Below are positions 1 to 7,606 of a stretch of 64,000 nt of DNA, piece after piece. Position numbers and translations under genes: made by a program. The stretch's first letter is position 1; every line of letters begins with the position of its first letter. The notes below the pieces were generated by a model that was not told where the DNA came from, did not search any database, and worked only from the letters and a program-made list of their open reading frames with translations. Origin of the DNA: Pseudomonas fluorescens (lineage in GTDB: Bacteria > Pseudomonadota > Gammaproteobacteria > Pseudomonadales > Pseudomonadaceae); contig NZ_CP008896.1 in assembly GCF_000730425.1 (NCBI RefSeq), forward strand, positions 4,836,001 through 4,900,000. Direction: 5' to 3'.

Positions 1-806
1 TCAGTGCCGGTGACGGCCTGATAGAGCGACAGGTAGATCTCGTAGGAGGTGTCGATCTGCCGTTTGGCGATCTTGGTCATCGCTTGGCCGAACGGCTTGA
101 AGTCGTTGTTCTTGGTCTGGTCGACCAGGATATTGCGGTCGGCCAGAAAGAGGATGCGTTTCTTCTGCTTGGACTTCCACAGCCGCCAGATGATCTGGAA
201 GGCGGTGTAGGTTTTGCCGGTGCCGGTGGCCATGACCAGCAGCACGCGACCCTGACCACGTGCCACTGCTTCAACGGTGCGGTTGATGGCGTTCATCTGG
301 TAGTAGCGCGGCATACGCCCGGTGCCGTCGTCGTAGTAGGGCGCTGCGATCTTGTGTTGGGCTTGGTCATCCAGGCCCTTCCACTGGCAGTAGCGCTGCC
401 AGAGCTCGTCAGGGCTGGGGAACTGGTCGAGGCGCAGCTCGATTTCTACCTGATCGCCCGTGCCGCTGCGGTCATGGAATAGAAAGCCATCGCCATTGCT
501 GGAAAACACGAACGGCACATCCAGCGCCTCGGCATAGCCCAGGGCCTGCTGCATGCCCGAGCCAACTGAGTGCTTGTTGTCCTTCGCCTCGATCACGGCG
601 ATGGGCAGGTTGGCCTGGTGGTAAAGGATGAAGTCGGCACGGCGGGACTCTCCCCGGCTATGTAGCTTGCCCCGGACGATGATGCGGCCCTTTGTGAAGC
701 TGACTTCCTCGCGCACCTGCTTGTGCATGTCCCAGCCGGCTTGCTGGACTGCTGGGACGATGAACTTGCTGCAGATATCCCGCTCGGAAAGCGACTTTTT
801 GTCCAT
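1..806 (-). CDS. hsdR: Type I restriction enzyme R subunit (HsdR), 5' part only
   Basis: The frame opens at ATG 806 and is still open at position 1, so only the N-terminal 268 residues or so are present. Seen: a PD-(D/E)xK nuclease core with D58, E73-A74-K75 and the type I-specific Q87-xxx-Y91, then a Walker A motif MATGTGKT at about residues 192-199 followed by the strand [14 protein letters not shown]. This order (nuclease, then SF2 translocase) is that of HsdR, the DNA-translocating and cleaving subunit of type I restriction complexes; it needs HsdM and HsdS partners, which would lie beyond the left edge. Family length is about 750-1100 residues. It is the distal gene of the element integrated at ssrA. 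A solitary DEAD/DEAH helicase-nuclease defence protein is the alternative. Confidence 0.88.
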   Translation of the reverse strand, partial: MDKKSLSERDICSKFIVPAVQQAGWDMHKQVREEVSFTKGRIIVRGKLHSRGESRRADFILYHQANLPIAVIEAKDNKHSVGSGMQQALGYAEALDVPFVFSSNGDGFLFHDRSGTGDQVEIELRLDQFPSPDELWQRYCQWKGLDDQAQHKIAAPYYDDGTGRMPRYYQMNAINRTVEAVARGQGRVLLVMATGTGKTYTAFQIIWRLWKSKQKKRILFLADRNILVDQTKNNDFKPFGQAMTKIAKRQIDTSYEIYLSLYQAVTGT

Positions 807-1104
807 AACTCCAATTCCCTTTCAAGCCGGTAAGGTCGCTCCATTCCGGCACTGCTGATCGTGTTCTATTTGCGCAAATGTACCTTGTTTAGCGTTGATC
901 AGGGGGAGAGACGGTCAGATTGGGCGGCTAAAGTAGTAGGCGAGAGAAACGGCTGTCATAACAGCGCTTTTGTCTTACGTCGTCCCCGCTGTTCTTTTTA
1001 TTTTTTATTCTTTCTTTTTAGGGGCTCAGTCTGAGCTGGTTTTCGACGCGATAGAGCTCTAGATGAGCTCTATCGACACCCTAGGCGGCTCAGATGGATA
1101 CGTA
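807..1104. other. AT-rich gap with perfect inverted repeat between hsdR and the winged-helix gene
   Basis: No coding frame is convincing here. Seen: a pyrimidine-rich AT block at about 995-1020 and a perfect 11-bp inverted repeat, CGATAGAGCTC at 1049-1059 and its complement at 1065-1075, with a 5-nt loop. The repeat sits between the stop of the upstream regulator (1105) and the hsdR start (806), both on the minus strand. It could be a transcript-end hairpin (no T-run follows on the minus strand) or an operator for hsdR expression. The hsdR promoter is presumably in this gap. Confidence 0.5.
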
Positions 1105-1701
1105 TCACTCTGAGCTGTGTATAACACCGTCACTGCGGTTGAGGTTTCTCCGTAGCTTGTCCCGTATGCCTGCTGGCAACCTGTCCAGGTCGGTGAGCAA
1201 TGAGTCTAAATTGATTTGGGAGTTTCCCCTGGCCAGATTGATTTGTAGGTTCAGTCGCTCGATATTCAGAGTTCTCGTACCTACGAGATTGCCTGTAGCA
1301 AGTGCGTTTTTGATCTCGGAAACCGCATGCTGGGCGGTACTCGGCACATAACTCCAGGCAGCTACGGCGAGGGGCCGACCGTCCTCGGTAACCTGAATTT
1401 TTTCGCGTAGGGTGTAAATGTTGGAGCGACCAGATCTTTTCTTTGTGATAAGCCCTGCCGTTTCTAGAACCCTTAACGCACGTTTGATTTGTGCAGGACT
1501 GACGCCTGACTGCTCAGAAATTCGTTCGATGCCTGGATGCGCTGTACCTGAGGAATAATTTGCGTGCGCCTTGATAACGGCATAAACCGTAAACGCATGG
1601 GGGCCGATTCGCGCTACTTCACCTTGATCGATCATAGCCCTGAAAACATGGAACCATTGGGTCTGTGCGTGCAGTGGGGATAGGGCGTTAGTCATTGTCA
1701 T
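1105..1701 (-). CDS. Winged helix-turn-helix protein of the integrated element
   Basis: A 198-residue protein with a MarR/RepA-like winged helix at about residues 36-98: the frame HPGIERISEQSGVSPAQIKR reads as helix-turn-helix followed by a wing (GLITKKRSGRSNIYTL). The C-terminal half has no recognised domain and is rich in N, L and R. Its start overlaps the end of the AlpA-like gene by 14 nt, so the two are probably cotranslated. Similar proteins occur in integrative elements as replication-initiator-like or transcriptional regulators; which of these it is cannot be told from sequence. It sits directly upstream of hsdR, so control of the restriction gene is a plausible role (inference). Confidence 0.75.
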   Translation of the reverse strand: MTMTNALSPLHAQTQWFHVFRAMIDQGEVARIGPHAFTVYAVIKAHANYSSGTAHPGIERISEQSGVSPAQIKRALRVLETAGLITKKRSGRSNIYTLREKIQVTEDGRPLAVAAWSYVPSTAQHAVSEIKNALATGNLVGTRTLNIERLNLQINLARGNSQINLDSLLTDLDRLPAGIRDKLRRNLNRSDGVIHSSE

Positions 1702-1927
1702 GTTCCCCGCGAAGCTGCACGCGCGGCCGGCTCAGGATCCAGGCAGATATTTCGGTGCTGAGCCAGCCCACCGATCTGCTGCTGCCCAAGTCATACGGAG
1801 CAGGGAATTTTCCCGCCGCTATGTCGCGATAGATCGTGGATCTCTTTTTCCCAACCGCGAATTCAACGTCAGGAAGACGTAGGAAGCGCGGCTCATCAGA
1901 GCCAAGTGCAATAGCATGTGCTGACAT
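1688..1927 (-). CDS. AlpA-family excisionase/transcriptional regulator
   Basis: A 79-residue protein with the compact MerR-like helix-turn-helix of the AlpA / CP4-57 regulatory family: FLRLPDVEFAVGKKRSTIYR, then a basic-aromatic stretch KFPAPYDLG, then VGWLSTEISAWILSRP near residues 50-68. In P4-like elements AlpA proteins activate the integrase and promote excision (family knowledge). Its position just downstream of an integrase, same strand, fits. The ATG at 1927 has only a weak GAG upstream. The 3' end overlaps the following winged-helix gene by 14 nt. Confidence 0.85.
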   Translation of the reverse strand: MSAHAIALGSDEPRFLRLPDVEFAVGKKRSTIYRDIAAGKFPAPYDLGSSRSVGWLSTEISAWILSRPRVQLRGEHDND

Positions 1928-2384
1928 TTATCAATGCTCAGGCGGTGGCGTTGCGGCGATCCTCAAGTGCTGCAATACGCATATGTGTTGGGAGTGGCGC
2001 TCGGACTTTCCTACTGCGAAGCAGGGAGTTTGTTGGGACCCGTGTTACGGGTCTCCGAGTTTTATTGCCGGCGACAGCTGTTCGGATGACAGCTGAAGCT
2101 GTGTCTTGGGCGTGGGGGAGAGGAAAGACCCAGCTGGTACGGAATAGGAGTACGTAGGTTTTTAGCAGCCTTGCTGCAGGCGAGCACGTGCAGCAAGGCC
2201 CTGCGAGATGCTGGCGATACCCCGATGAGGTAGCCAGAAAATCCATTTGCTAACAGCAGATGGACTTTGAATTCTTAACGCCGTAACCGGGGCAGCGTGA
2301 CGATCCCATGAAGACCTATGAACGTCCGAGGGATGTCTGATTTTTACCAAGCGAGGATCGGTATTGCAAGCCCAAGCTATGAGA
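1928..2384. other. Gap between alpA-like gene and integrase, no gene recognised
   Basis: 457 nt without a credible gene. Short open frames exist on both strands, but none has a ribosome binding site or recognisable composition. Seen: a 10-bp inverted repeat CCTTGCTGCA / TGCAGCAAGG at 2169-2178 and 2189-2198, and a small dyad GACCCGT / ACGGGTC near 2037-2053. The promoter of the alpA-like gene is expected near 1930-2000. The first dyad may end the integrase transcript, although no T-run follows. Confidence 0.5.
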
Positions 2385-3599
2385 TCAGGCCTTGATGGCA
2401 TCAAGGTAATCTGACCAGCGCTGCATCATGTCGCGGCGCTCTGGCAGAAATGAGGTTCGGTCGTATGCACGTCCCAGCGGATTTTTTACCGTGTGCGCAA
2501 GCTGATGCTCCAAGAGGTCGGGGCGAAATCCCAGCACCTCAGCACCTATGGTTCTCGCGGTCGCACGAAAGCCGTGCCCTGTCATTTCGTCGCCGCTGAT
2601 GTCCATGCGGCGTAACGCACTGAGAACGGCATTGTTGGACATCGGTCGATCGCCTCCTCGGGCTGAGGGGAAGGCATATCGATGTCTACCGGTGAGTGGT
2701 TTAAGCTCGCGCAGAACAGCGATTGCTTGCTGACTGAGGGGAACCAAATGATCCGGGCGATCCTGTTTAGTGACAGTGAGTCCTTTCATCTTGTGGCCGG
2801 GAATCAACCACTCGCCCGCATCCAGATTGACCTCCGACCACTCCATGTGGCGCAAGTCACCGGGCCGGCAGAACAGCAACGGGGCCAGTTTGAGTGCACA
2901 ACAAACAGGCAGTGTTCCCGTGTAGCTATCCAGTGCTTTGAGCAGTGCGCCGAGTTTTTCAGGATCGGTCACGGCGGCAAAGTGTTTCACCCGCTTTGCT
3001 GGGAGCGTACGAGAGAGGTTACCAATCTGGTTGGGTGGGGTGATTCCGGCAGCTTCGGCGAACTCGAAAATCTGTTTGTAGATTTGGGCTACACGACGCG
3101 CCGTCTCACGAGCACCGCGCTTGATGATGCGCTGGAGGTTTTCGACCAGCATGGGCGTGGTGATGCTGCTGATCGGGAGTTTTCCCAGCCAGGGGAAGGC
3201 ATTGAGCTCAAGGCGCTGCCGCACCGTACGGGTGTACTCCGTATCCCAGGTTGACTCGCGAATAGTGAGCCATTGCTTTGCGACCGATTCAAAGGTGTGT
3301 TGGTGATCGAGCTGGCTGACCACCTTGGCCATGCGTCTTTGCAGCGAAGGGTCTTGTCCGCCAGCAAGCTGAATACGAGCGTCATCACGTTTGCGACGGG
3401 CTTCCTGCAGGCCGACCTCGGGGTAAACGCCAAGGGCCAGGCGTTTTTCCTTTCCCAGAAAGCGGTACTTCAAGCGCCAGTAACGGCCTCCATTGGGCTG
3501 TACCTCTAGGTACAAGCCCTGTTCGTCATACAAGCGGTACGGCTTGTCCTGGGGCTTGGCGTTGCGGCAGTTGGTGTCTTTCAGGGGCATTGGGGGCAC
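2385..3599 (-). CDS. P4-type tyrosine integrase
   Basis: A 404-residue site-specific recombinase. N-terminal DUF4102-type arm-binding domain (about 5-90: LKDTNCRNAKPQDKPYRLYD, YWRLKYRF, LALGVYPEVGL), core-binding domain about 100-190, catalytic domain about 205-400 with R245 (FCRPGDLR), H342-xx-R345 (GHGFRATART), H369 (LAHT) and nucleophile Y379 (RAYDR). All catalytic residues are present, so it is likely active. The start lies 165 nt from the CCA end of ssrA, the position typical of integrases whose att site is a tRNA/tmRNA 3' end, and the gene is transcribed away from the att site. ATG at 3590 is an alternative start. Confidence 0.95.
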   Translation of the reverse strand: MPPMPLKDTNCRNAKPQDKPYRLYDEQGLYLEVQPNGGRYWRLKYRFLGKEKRLALGVYPEVGLQEARRKRDDARIQLAGGQDPSLQRRMAKVVSQLDHQHTFESVAKQWLTIRESTWDTEYTRTVRQRLELNAFPWLGKLPISSITTPMLVENLQRIIKRGARETARRVAQIYKQIFEFAEAAGITPPNQIGNLSRTLPAKRVKHFAAVTDPEKLGALLKALDSYTGTLPVCCALKLAPLLFCRPGDLRHMEWSEVNLDAGEWLIPGHKMKGLTVTKQDRPDHLVPLSQQAIAVLRELKPLTGRHRYAFPSARGGDRPMSNNAVLSALRRMDISGDEMTGHGFRATARTIGAEVLGFRPDLLEHQLAHTVKNPLGRAYDRTSFLPERRDMMQRWSDYLDAIKA

Positions 3600-3697
3600 A
3601 TCCTCTCCGAGCGAGCTGATGAGCGTTTTATGCCCCCATATATGCCCCCGTCAACCGTGGGATGCCCTGGGATTAAGTGGGAAAACGCGGGCAAGAA

Positions 3698-3739
3698 AAA
3701 AGCCGTAAAGCTTTGATTTCTCTAGGCTTTACGGCTTTT
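3698..3739 (-). terminator. Rho-independent terminator downstream of ssrA
   Basis: A perfect 13-bp stem, AAAAGCCGTAAAG at 3698-3710 with its complement at 3727-3739, loop 16 nt. Read on the minus strand it follows the CCA end of ssrA and runs into TTTTTTC, so it should terminate tmRNA transcription before the integrase gene. A U-tract on the opposite side is also possible, making it bidirectional. Confidence 0.8.
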
Positions 3740-3743
3740 CTGG

Positions 3744-3759
3744 GTCTTCCCGGGAAGAC
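3744..3759. repeat. 16-bp perfect palindrome at the ssrA/element junction
   Basis: GTCTTCCCGGGAAGAC is a perfect palindrome ending 4 nt from the CCA end of ssrA, between the mature tmRNA and its terminator. It could be an integrase or excisionase site at the attachment junction, or simply part of the ssrA 3' processing hairpin. Its origin, element or original chromosome, cannot be told from one junction. Confidence 0.6.
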
Positions 3760-3763
3760 AAAT

Positions 3764-3790
3764 TGGTGGAGCCGGGGGGATTTGAACCCC
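3764..3790. other. Inferred attachment site (3' end of ssrA)
   Basis: The T-arm and acceptor end of the tmRNA abut the integrase-bearing element. tmRNA 3' ends are established integration sites for P4-like integrases, which regenerate the gene end on insertion. The exact core cannot be delimited, since the second copy would be at the far end of the element outside the window. Boundaries given are approximate. Confidence 0.55.
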
Positions 3791-4157
3791 CGTCCGCCAG
3801 TACTCCGCTGTCGGTACTACATGCGTAGCCGTGTCTATTAAGTTAACCCTCAGCGACCCGACGGGCAGGGTGCTTTGGGCGAGTTGTGTAAGTTTTAGCC
3901 GCTTCGTCCACAACGTACTGCACGGCGATTCTGTTCTATATGACAATCACTTTGGGTTTACAGACATCCCCTGATGATTGCTGGACCCGAAGGTACCAGG
4001 AGGGAAGGGCTAAGGCTGCTTACGCAGCGAGAGCGTATTCCCCGTAGGTTTCGTCATTGGCAACTATAGAAAGTTGCAACAGTGGATTTACGAGTTCTGT
4101 TACCAACTCGGCATGCACCTAAAGGTTCGCAACCGGCGTCGAATCCTAAACGGCCCC
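3764..4157 (-). ncRNA. ssrA: Transfer-messenger RNA (tmRNA)
   Basis: A 394-nt RNA for trans-translation with SmpB. The 5' end is GGGGCCGTTTAGGATTCGAC (from 4157) and the 3' end is the tRNA-like GGGTTCAAATCCCCCCGGCT followed by CCACCA, ending at 3764. The resume codon is GCC at 4061-4059 and the tag frame runs to TAA at 4022-4020, giving ANDETYGEYALAA, a 13-residue tag ending in the LAA degron recognised by ClpXP. The gene is intact despite serving as the integration target of the neighbouring element. smpB lies 6 kb away. Confidence 0.98.
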
Positions 4158-4220
4158 GTGCTTGTTGCTCGATGTGTTCGTGAGCGACAAGCCTGTGCAG
4201 TGTACGTCAAACGGTCACAG

Positions 4221-4245
4221 AAGGCCAACCCGAAAGGTTGGCCTT
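4221..4245. terminator. Hairpin after the small periplasmic protein gene
   Basis: AAGGCCAACC / GGTTGGCCTT stem of 10 bp with a 5-nt loop, 15 nt past the stop of the small secreted protein on the minus strand and upstream of ssrA. No strong T-run follows, so termination is inferred from position. Confidence 0.5.
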
Positions 4246-4259
4246 GAGCGGTTGGCGGG

Positions 4260-4544
4260 TTATGGGTTGCCGCCCTTGTCCAGGTTCTGCAGGTCTTGCA
4301 GGGCCTTGGATGTGATCTCGATGCACTTCTTCTCATCGCCGGACGCATGGGCTGCCTTGGCTTGGGAGACGGCAGTGTCGATCTCGCCGCTTTTGCCAGT
4401 GCTGTCAGTGGCGAGCAAGGCCTTGCCGTTGTTGATTTTATCCAGGTTGATCTGGCAAAGATCTGCCTCGTTACCTGCCGCAAACACGGGTGAGGCCAGC
4501 ATCGCAGCGGTAACGAATACACCAGCCAGTACGGAGCGCTTCAT
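4260..4544 (-). CDS. Small secreted protein of unknown function
   Basis: Not recognised. 94 residues from ATG 4544, chosen because AAGGAGATACCC precedes it; longer in-frame extensions lack a ribosome site. Seen: signal peptide at residues 1-22 (MKRS, hydrophobic core, SPVFA cleavage motif), then a helical, Lys/Ala-rich mature part of about 72 residues with exactly two cysteines (C30 and C74) that could form a disulfide in the periplasm. It stands alone between ssrA and dld, with hairpins on both sides, so it is probably monocistronic. Confidence 0.8.
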   Translation of the reverse strand: MKRSVLAGVFVTAAMLASPVFAAGNEADLCQINLDKINNGKALLATDSTGKSGEIDTAVSQAKAAHASGDEKKCIEITSKALQDLQNLDKGGNP

Positions 4545-4615
4545 GGGTATCTCCTTGTGCAAAGAGGTCTCGATGCTGCGCGGTACGTGCGGGCAGCCGG
4601 CGAGGTCATGGGTCG

Positions 4616-4633
4616 GCCCCGGGTGCCCGGGGC
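4616..4633 (-). terminator. GC-rich hairpin after dld
   Basis: GCCCCGGG / CCCGGGGC, 8-bp stem with a 2-nt loop, 13 nt past the dld stop codon on the minus strand. No U-tract, so it may be a 3'-end stabilising hairpin rather than a terminator. Confidence 0.4.
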
Positions 4634-4645
4634 TTAAACAAGTGA

Positions 4646-7480
4646 CTACGCCAGTGCGCAGGGGTTCGTTTTTATTGTGCGGGCCTGGGTCACCCGGTCG
4701 ACCAGGTAGACCAAGCCATGGTAATCGATCCCACCGTGTTGGGTCAGACCGATCTCGCAAGTGCGGCTGGTGGAAATGCCTTCGCTGCAGTACTGCACGG
4801 CGTCTTTAAGGGAGCGCAGGGAGTGAGCGTTGAGTTCCGGGGTCGTGAAGCCTTTGTCGCCGGCGAACCCGCAGCAGTGGATGCCCTCGGGGATTACCAC
4901 GTTGTTGCTGCAACGCCGGGCCAGGTCGATCAGGGCCTGGCTTTCGCCCAGGTGCTGGGTGCTGCAGGTGACATGCACGGCTATCGGCGCATCCTGGGGT
5001 GTGAAGTCCAGGCGGTCCATCAGGTGCGTGCGGATAAAGCGGACCGGGTCGTAGAGGTCCAGGCGCGTTTGTCCAAGGTCCTGGACCAGGCGCAGGGTGC
5101 AGGGGCTGGTGTCGCAGTAGATCGGGTCGAGCCCGCCACGGCTGGCGTGGAGCAGGGCGCCCAGCAGTTCCTGGCGTTTGTGCTCGGCCTGTTCGGCGTA
5201 GCCTTTGGAGGCGAACGGCTGGCCGCAGCACAGGCTGTCGGGATTGTCCGGAATGACCACCTGATAGCCGGCTTTTTCCAGCAGGCCACGGGTTTTGTCG
5301 TACAGCGACATCTGCTCTTTATCCCCGGCCGCAGGCCCCATTGCTCGCGACACACAAGCTGCGAGGTAGACCACCCGCGGGCGTTCATCGGTGACGGCGG
5401 GGCTGAAACGGATGGCTTTTTCCGGCTGCGGCATGGCGTTGGACCACTGCGGGATTTGCCCTTTGGACAGTTTGGTCACGGTGGCCGAGAGTTTCGTCAG
5501 ACGGGGGGCGCCGAGCAGCAGGCGGGCGCCATTGGCCACGTGCAGGGTGAAGCGTGCACCTTGCAGCGCTGTGGAGAAATGGCTGGCTAGCCACTCGGCA
5601 GTTTTCGTACTGGCGGCTTCACGGCTACACAGCTTTTTCACCAGGTCGCCGGTATTGATGCCTACCGGGCAGCGTTGGGCGCATAACCCGGTGGCGGCAC
5701 ACGTGTCGATGCCTTGATAGTGATACGCCGCTTCCAGTTCGGTGGTGTCGATGCCGGCGCGTTTGCGAGCCTGGATATCGCGCCAGATCACGATGCGCTG
5801 GCGTGGGCTCAGGGTCAGGCCCTTGGAGGGGCATACCGGCTCGCAGAAACCGCATTCGATGCACTTATCCACAATCTCGTCGGCGGCCGGCAGGGGCTTG
5901 AGGTTTTTGAGGTGGATTTGCGGGTCTTCGCTCAACACCACGTCCGGGTTGAGAATGCCGTTGGGGTCGAGCAGGCGCTTGAGCTGCCACATCAACTGAT
6001 AGGCATCGCGGCCCCATTCCAGCTCGACGAAGGGCGCCATGTTACGACCGGTACCGTGTTCGGCCTTCAGCGAGCCACCGAACTCCACGGCCACCAGTTG
6101 CGCCACGTCATCCATGAACGCCTGGTAGCGTGTGACTTCTTGCGCGCTGTTGAAGCCTTGGGTGAAGACAAAGTGCAGATTGCCCTCCAGAGCGTGTCCG
6201 AAAAGGATGGCTTCGTCGTAGTGGTGTTTGTCGAACAGCTCGATCAAGCGATTCACGCCGATGGCCAGTTGCTCGACCGGGAAGGTCACGTCTTCAATGA
6301 TCACCGTGGTGCCGGTCTTGCGTACTGCGCCGACGGCAGGGAAGGTGTCCTTGCGGATCGCCCACAGGCGCGCGTTTTCCACCGGGTCTTCGGTGAAGTC
6401 GACTTGCTTTTCGACCGGGAAGTTGGCCAGCGACGCCATGATCAGCGCCAGTTGCTCATGGAGCAGTGACGACGAAGCTGCGCGGGATTCGATCAAGAGC
6501 GCGCAGGCACCTTCCGATAGCTGTTGTACGAAAGCAGGCATGCCAGGTTTATCCTGCACCGAGCGCATGCTGCGCCGGTCCAACAGCTCGACTGCCGACA
6601 CAGGCTGGGTTTTCAGCACGGTCACGGCGTTGCAGCAGGTTTCTACATCGGGGAATACGATCAGGGCCGAAGCCTTGTTCGGGTGATCGATTACGGTGTC
6701 GTAGGTCACCGCACTGATAAAGCCCAAGGTGCCTTCGGAGCCCACCAGCAAATGGCTGAGGATATCCAGTGGCTCGTCGAAATCTATCAGGGCGTTGAGT
6801 GACAGGCCGGTGGTGTTTTTCAGACGGTATTTATGGCGGATTTTTGCTGCCAATTCAGAATTGGCCCGGGTCTCGCGGCCCAGGGAGGCCAGGCGTTCCA
6901 GCAATTGGCGGTGTTGCTCGCGGAAGGCCGCGACGCTGGCGGCATCCTCGGTATCGAGGCGGCTGCCGTCGGCCAGCACCAGGCGAATCCCGGCCAGGGT
7001 GTGGTAGGTGTTCTGGGCGGTGCCGCAGCACATGCCGCTGGCATTGTTGGCGACAATCCCGCCGATCTTGCAGGCGTTGATCGACGCTGGATCCGGGCCG
7101 ATCTTGCGCCCGAACGGCGCGAGCCAGGCGTTGGCCTGGGCTCCGATCACCCCCGGTTGCAGGCGGATTTGCGTACCTTGGCCACGAATCTCGCGCCCGT
7201 TCCAGTTATCGCCGAGCACGATCAACACCGAATCGCTGATGGCCTGTCCCGAGAGACTGGTGCCGGCTGCGCGAAAGGTCACTGGCACGCGGTCGCGCTG
7301 TGCCAGTTGCAGCAACTCGACGACTTCATCTTCCGATTCGACACGGATCACCAGTTGTGGGATCAGTCGGTAGAAACTGGCGTCGGTGCCGAAAGCCAGG
7401 GTGGAAAGAGGGTCGTCGAAGCGCCGATTTTTCGGGATTAGTCGTGCGACAGCATCAAGGAACGCGATGGGCAGACTCAT
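4646..7480 (-). CDS. dld: FAD/Fe-S D-lactate dehydrogenase (fused type)
   Basis: 944 residues from ATG 7480, behind GGAGGACAC. Domain order: an N-terminal PCMH-type FAD-binding domain (TFRAAGTSLSGQAIS, then KIGGIVANNASGMCCGT), a FAD-oxidase C-terminal domain (HALEGNLHF, AEHGTGRN), two 4Fe-4S clusters (C540-xx-C543-xx-C546-xxx-C550 ending CPSKG, and CAATGLCAQRCPVG from about C594), and a C-terminal pair of CCG motifs (CCGQPF, CCGFAG). This is the fused membrane-associated quinone-linked D-lactate dehydrogenase of pseudomonads (Dld/LldE-type), converting D-lactate to pyruvate. It follows lldP on the same strand. A broader D-2-hydroxyacid specificity (glycolate) is possible. Confidence 0.9.
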   Translation of the reverse strand: MSLPIAFLDAVARLIPKNRRFDDPLSTLAFGTDASFYRLIPQLVIRVESEDEVVELLQLAQRDRVPVTFRAAGTSLSGQAISDSVLIVLGDNWNGREIRGQGTQIRLQPGVIGAQANAWLAPFGRKIGPDPASINACKIGGIVANNASGMCCGTAQNTYHTLAGIRLVLADGSRLDTEDAASVAAFREQHRQLLERLASLGRETRANSELAAKIRHKYRLKNTTGLSLNALIDFDEPLDILSHLLVGSEGTLGFISAVTYDTVIDHPNKASALIVFPDVETCCNAVTVLKTQPVSAVELLDRRSMRSVQDKPGMPAFVQQLSEGACALLIESRAASSSLLHEQLALIMASLANFPVEKQVDFTEDPVENARLWAIRKDTFPAVGAVRKTGTTVIIEDVTFPVEQLAIGVNRLIELFDKHHYDEAILFGHALEGNLHFVFTQGFNSAQEVTRYQAFMDDVAQLVAVEFGGSLKAEHGTGRNMAPFVELEWGRDAYQLMWQLKRLLDPNGILNPDVVLSEDPQIHLKNLKPLPAADEIVDKCIECGFCEPVCPSKGLTLSPRQRIVIWRDIQARKRAGIDTTELEAAYHYQGIDTCAATGLCAQRCPVGINTGDLVKKLCSREAASTKTAEWLASHFSTALQGARFTLHVANGARLLLGAPRLTKLSATVTKLSKGQIPQWSNAMPQPEKAIRFSPAVTDERPRVVYLAACVSRAMGPAAGDKEQMSLYDKTRGLLEKAGYQVVIPDNPDSLCCGQPFASKGYAEQAEHKRQELLGALLHASRGGLDPIYCDTSPCTLRLVQDLGQTRLDLYDPVRFIRTHLMDRLDFTPQDAPIAVHVTCSTQHLGESQALIDLARRCSNNVVIPEGIHCCGFAGDKGFTTPELNAHSLRSLKDAVQYCSEGISTSRTCEIGLTQHGGIDYHGLVYLVDRVTQARTIKTNPCALA

Positions 7481-7556
7481 GTGTCCTCCAGGATCGGCAG
7501 CACCCCGTCTGAGGAGCCTGTGCATCACGGTCCAGTAGACGGGGTTGTGAATAGCT

Positions 7557-7581
7557 GACGCCGCAAAGCGGCTGCGGCGTC
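7557..7581 (-). other. Intercistronic hairpin between lldP and dld
   Basis: GACGCCGCA / TGCGGCGTC, 9-bp stem, 7-nt loop, in the 126-nt spacer between the lldP stop and the dld start. No T-run. It may stabilise the lldP message or lower dld readthrough. In other pseudomonads lldD occupies this position; no lldD remnant is seen in the spacer. Confidence 0.55.
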
Positions 7582-7606
7582 GGTTCTTACGGTATTGCCT
7601 GTGGTC

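Noticed and set aside
1938..2246. A 102-codon minus-strand frame between the alpA-like gene and the integrase
   Set aside because: Cys/Arg/Thr-rich translation without protein-like character and no Shine-Dalgarno.
2162..2404. An 80-codon frame overlapping the integrase 3' end
   Set aside because: No ribosome site, no recognisable composition, and it overlaps a dyad; treated as noncoding.
3764..3795. Possible second copy of the ssrA 3' end within the window
   Set aside because: The tRNA-like end of tmRNA occurs only once by eye; the other att half must be outside the window.
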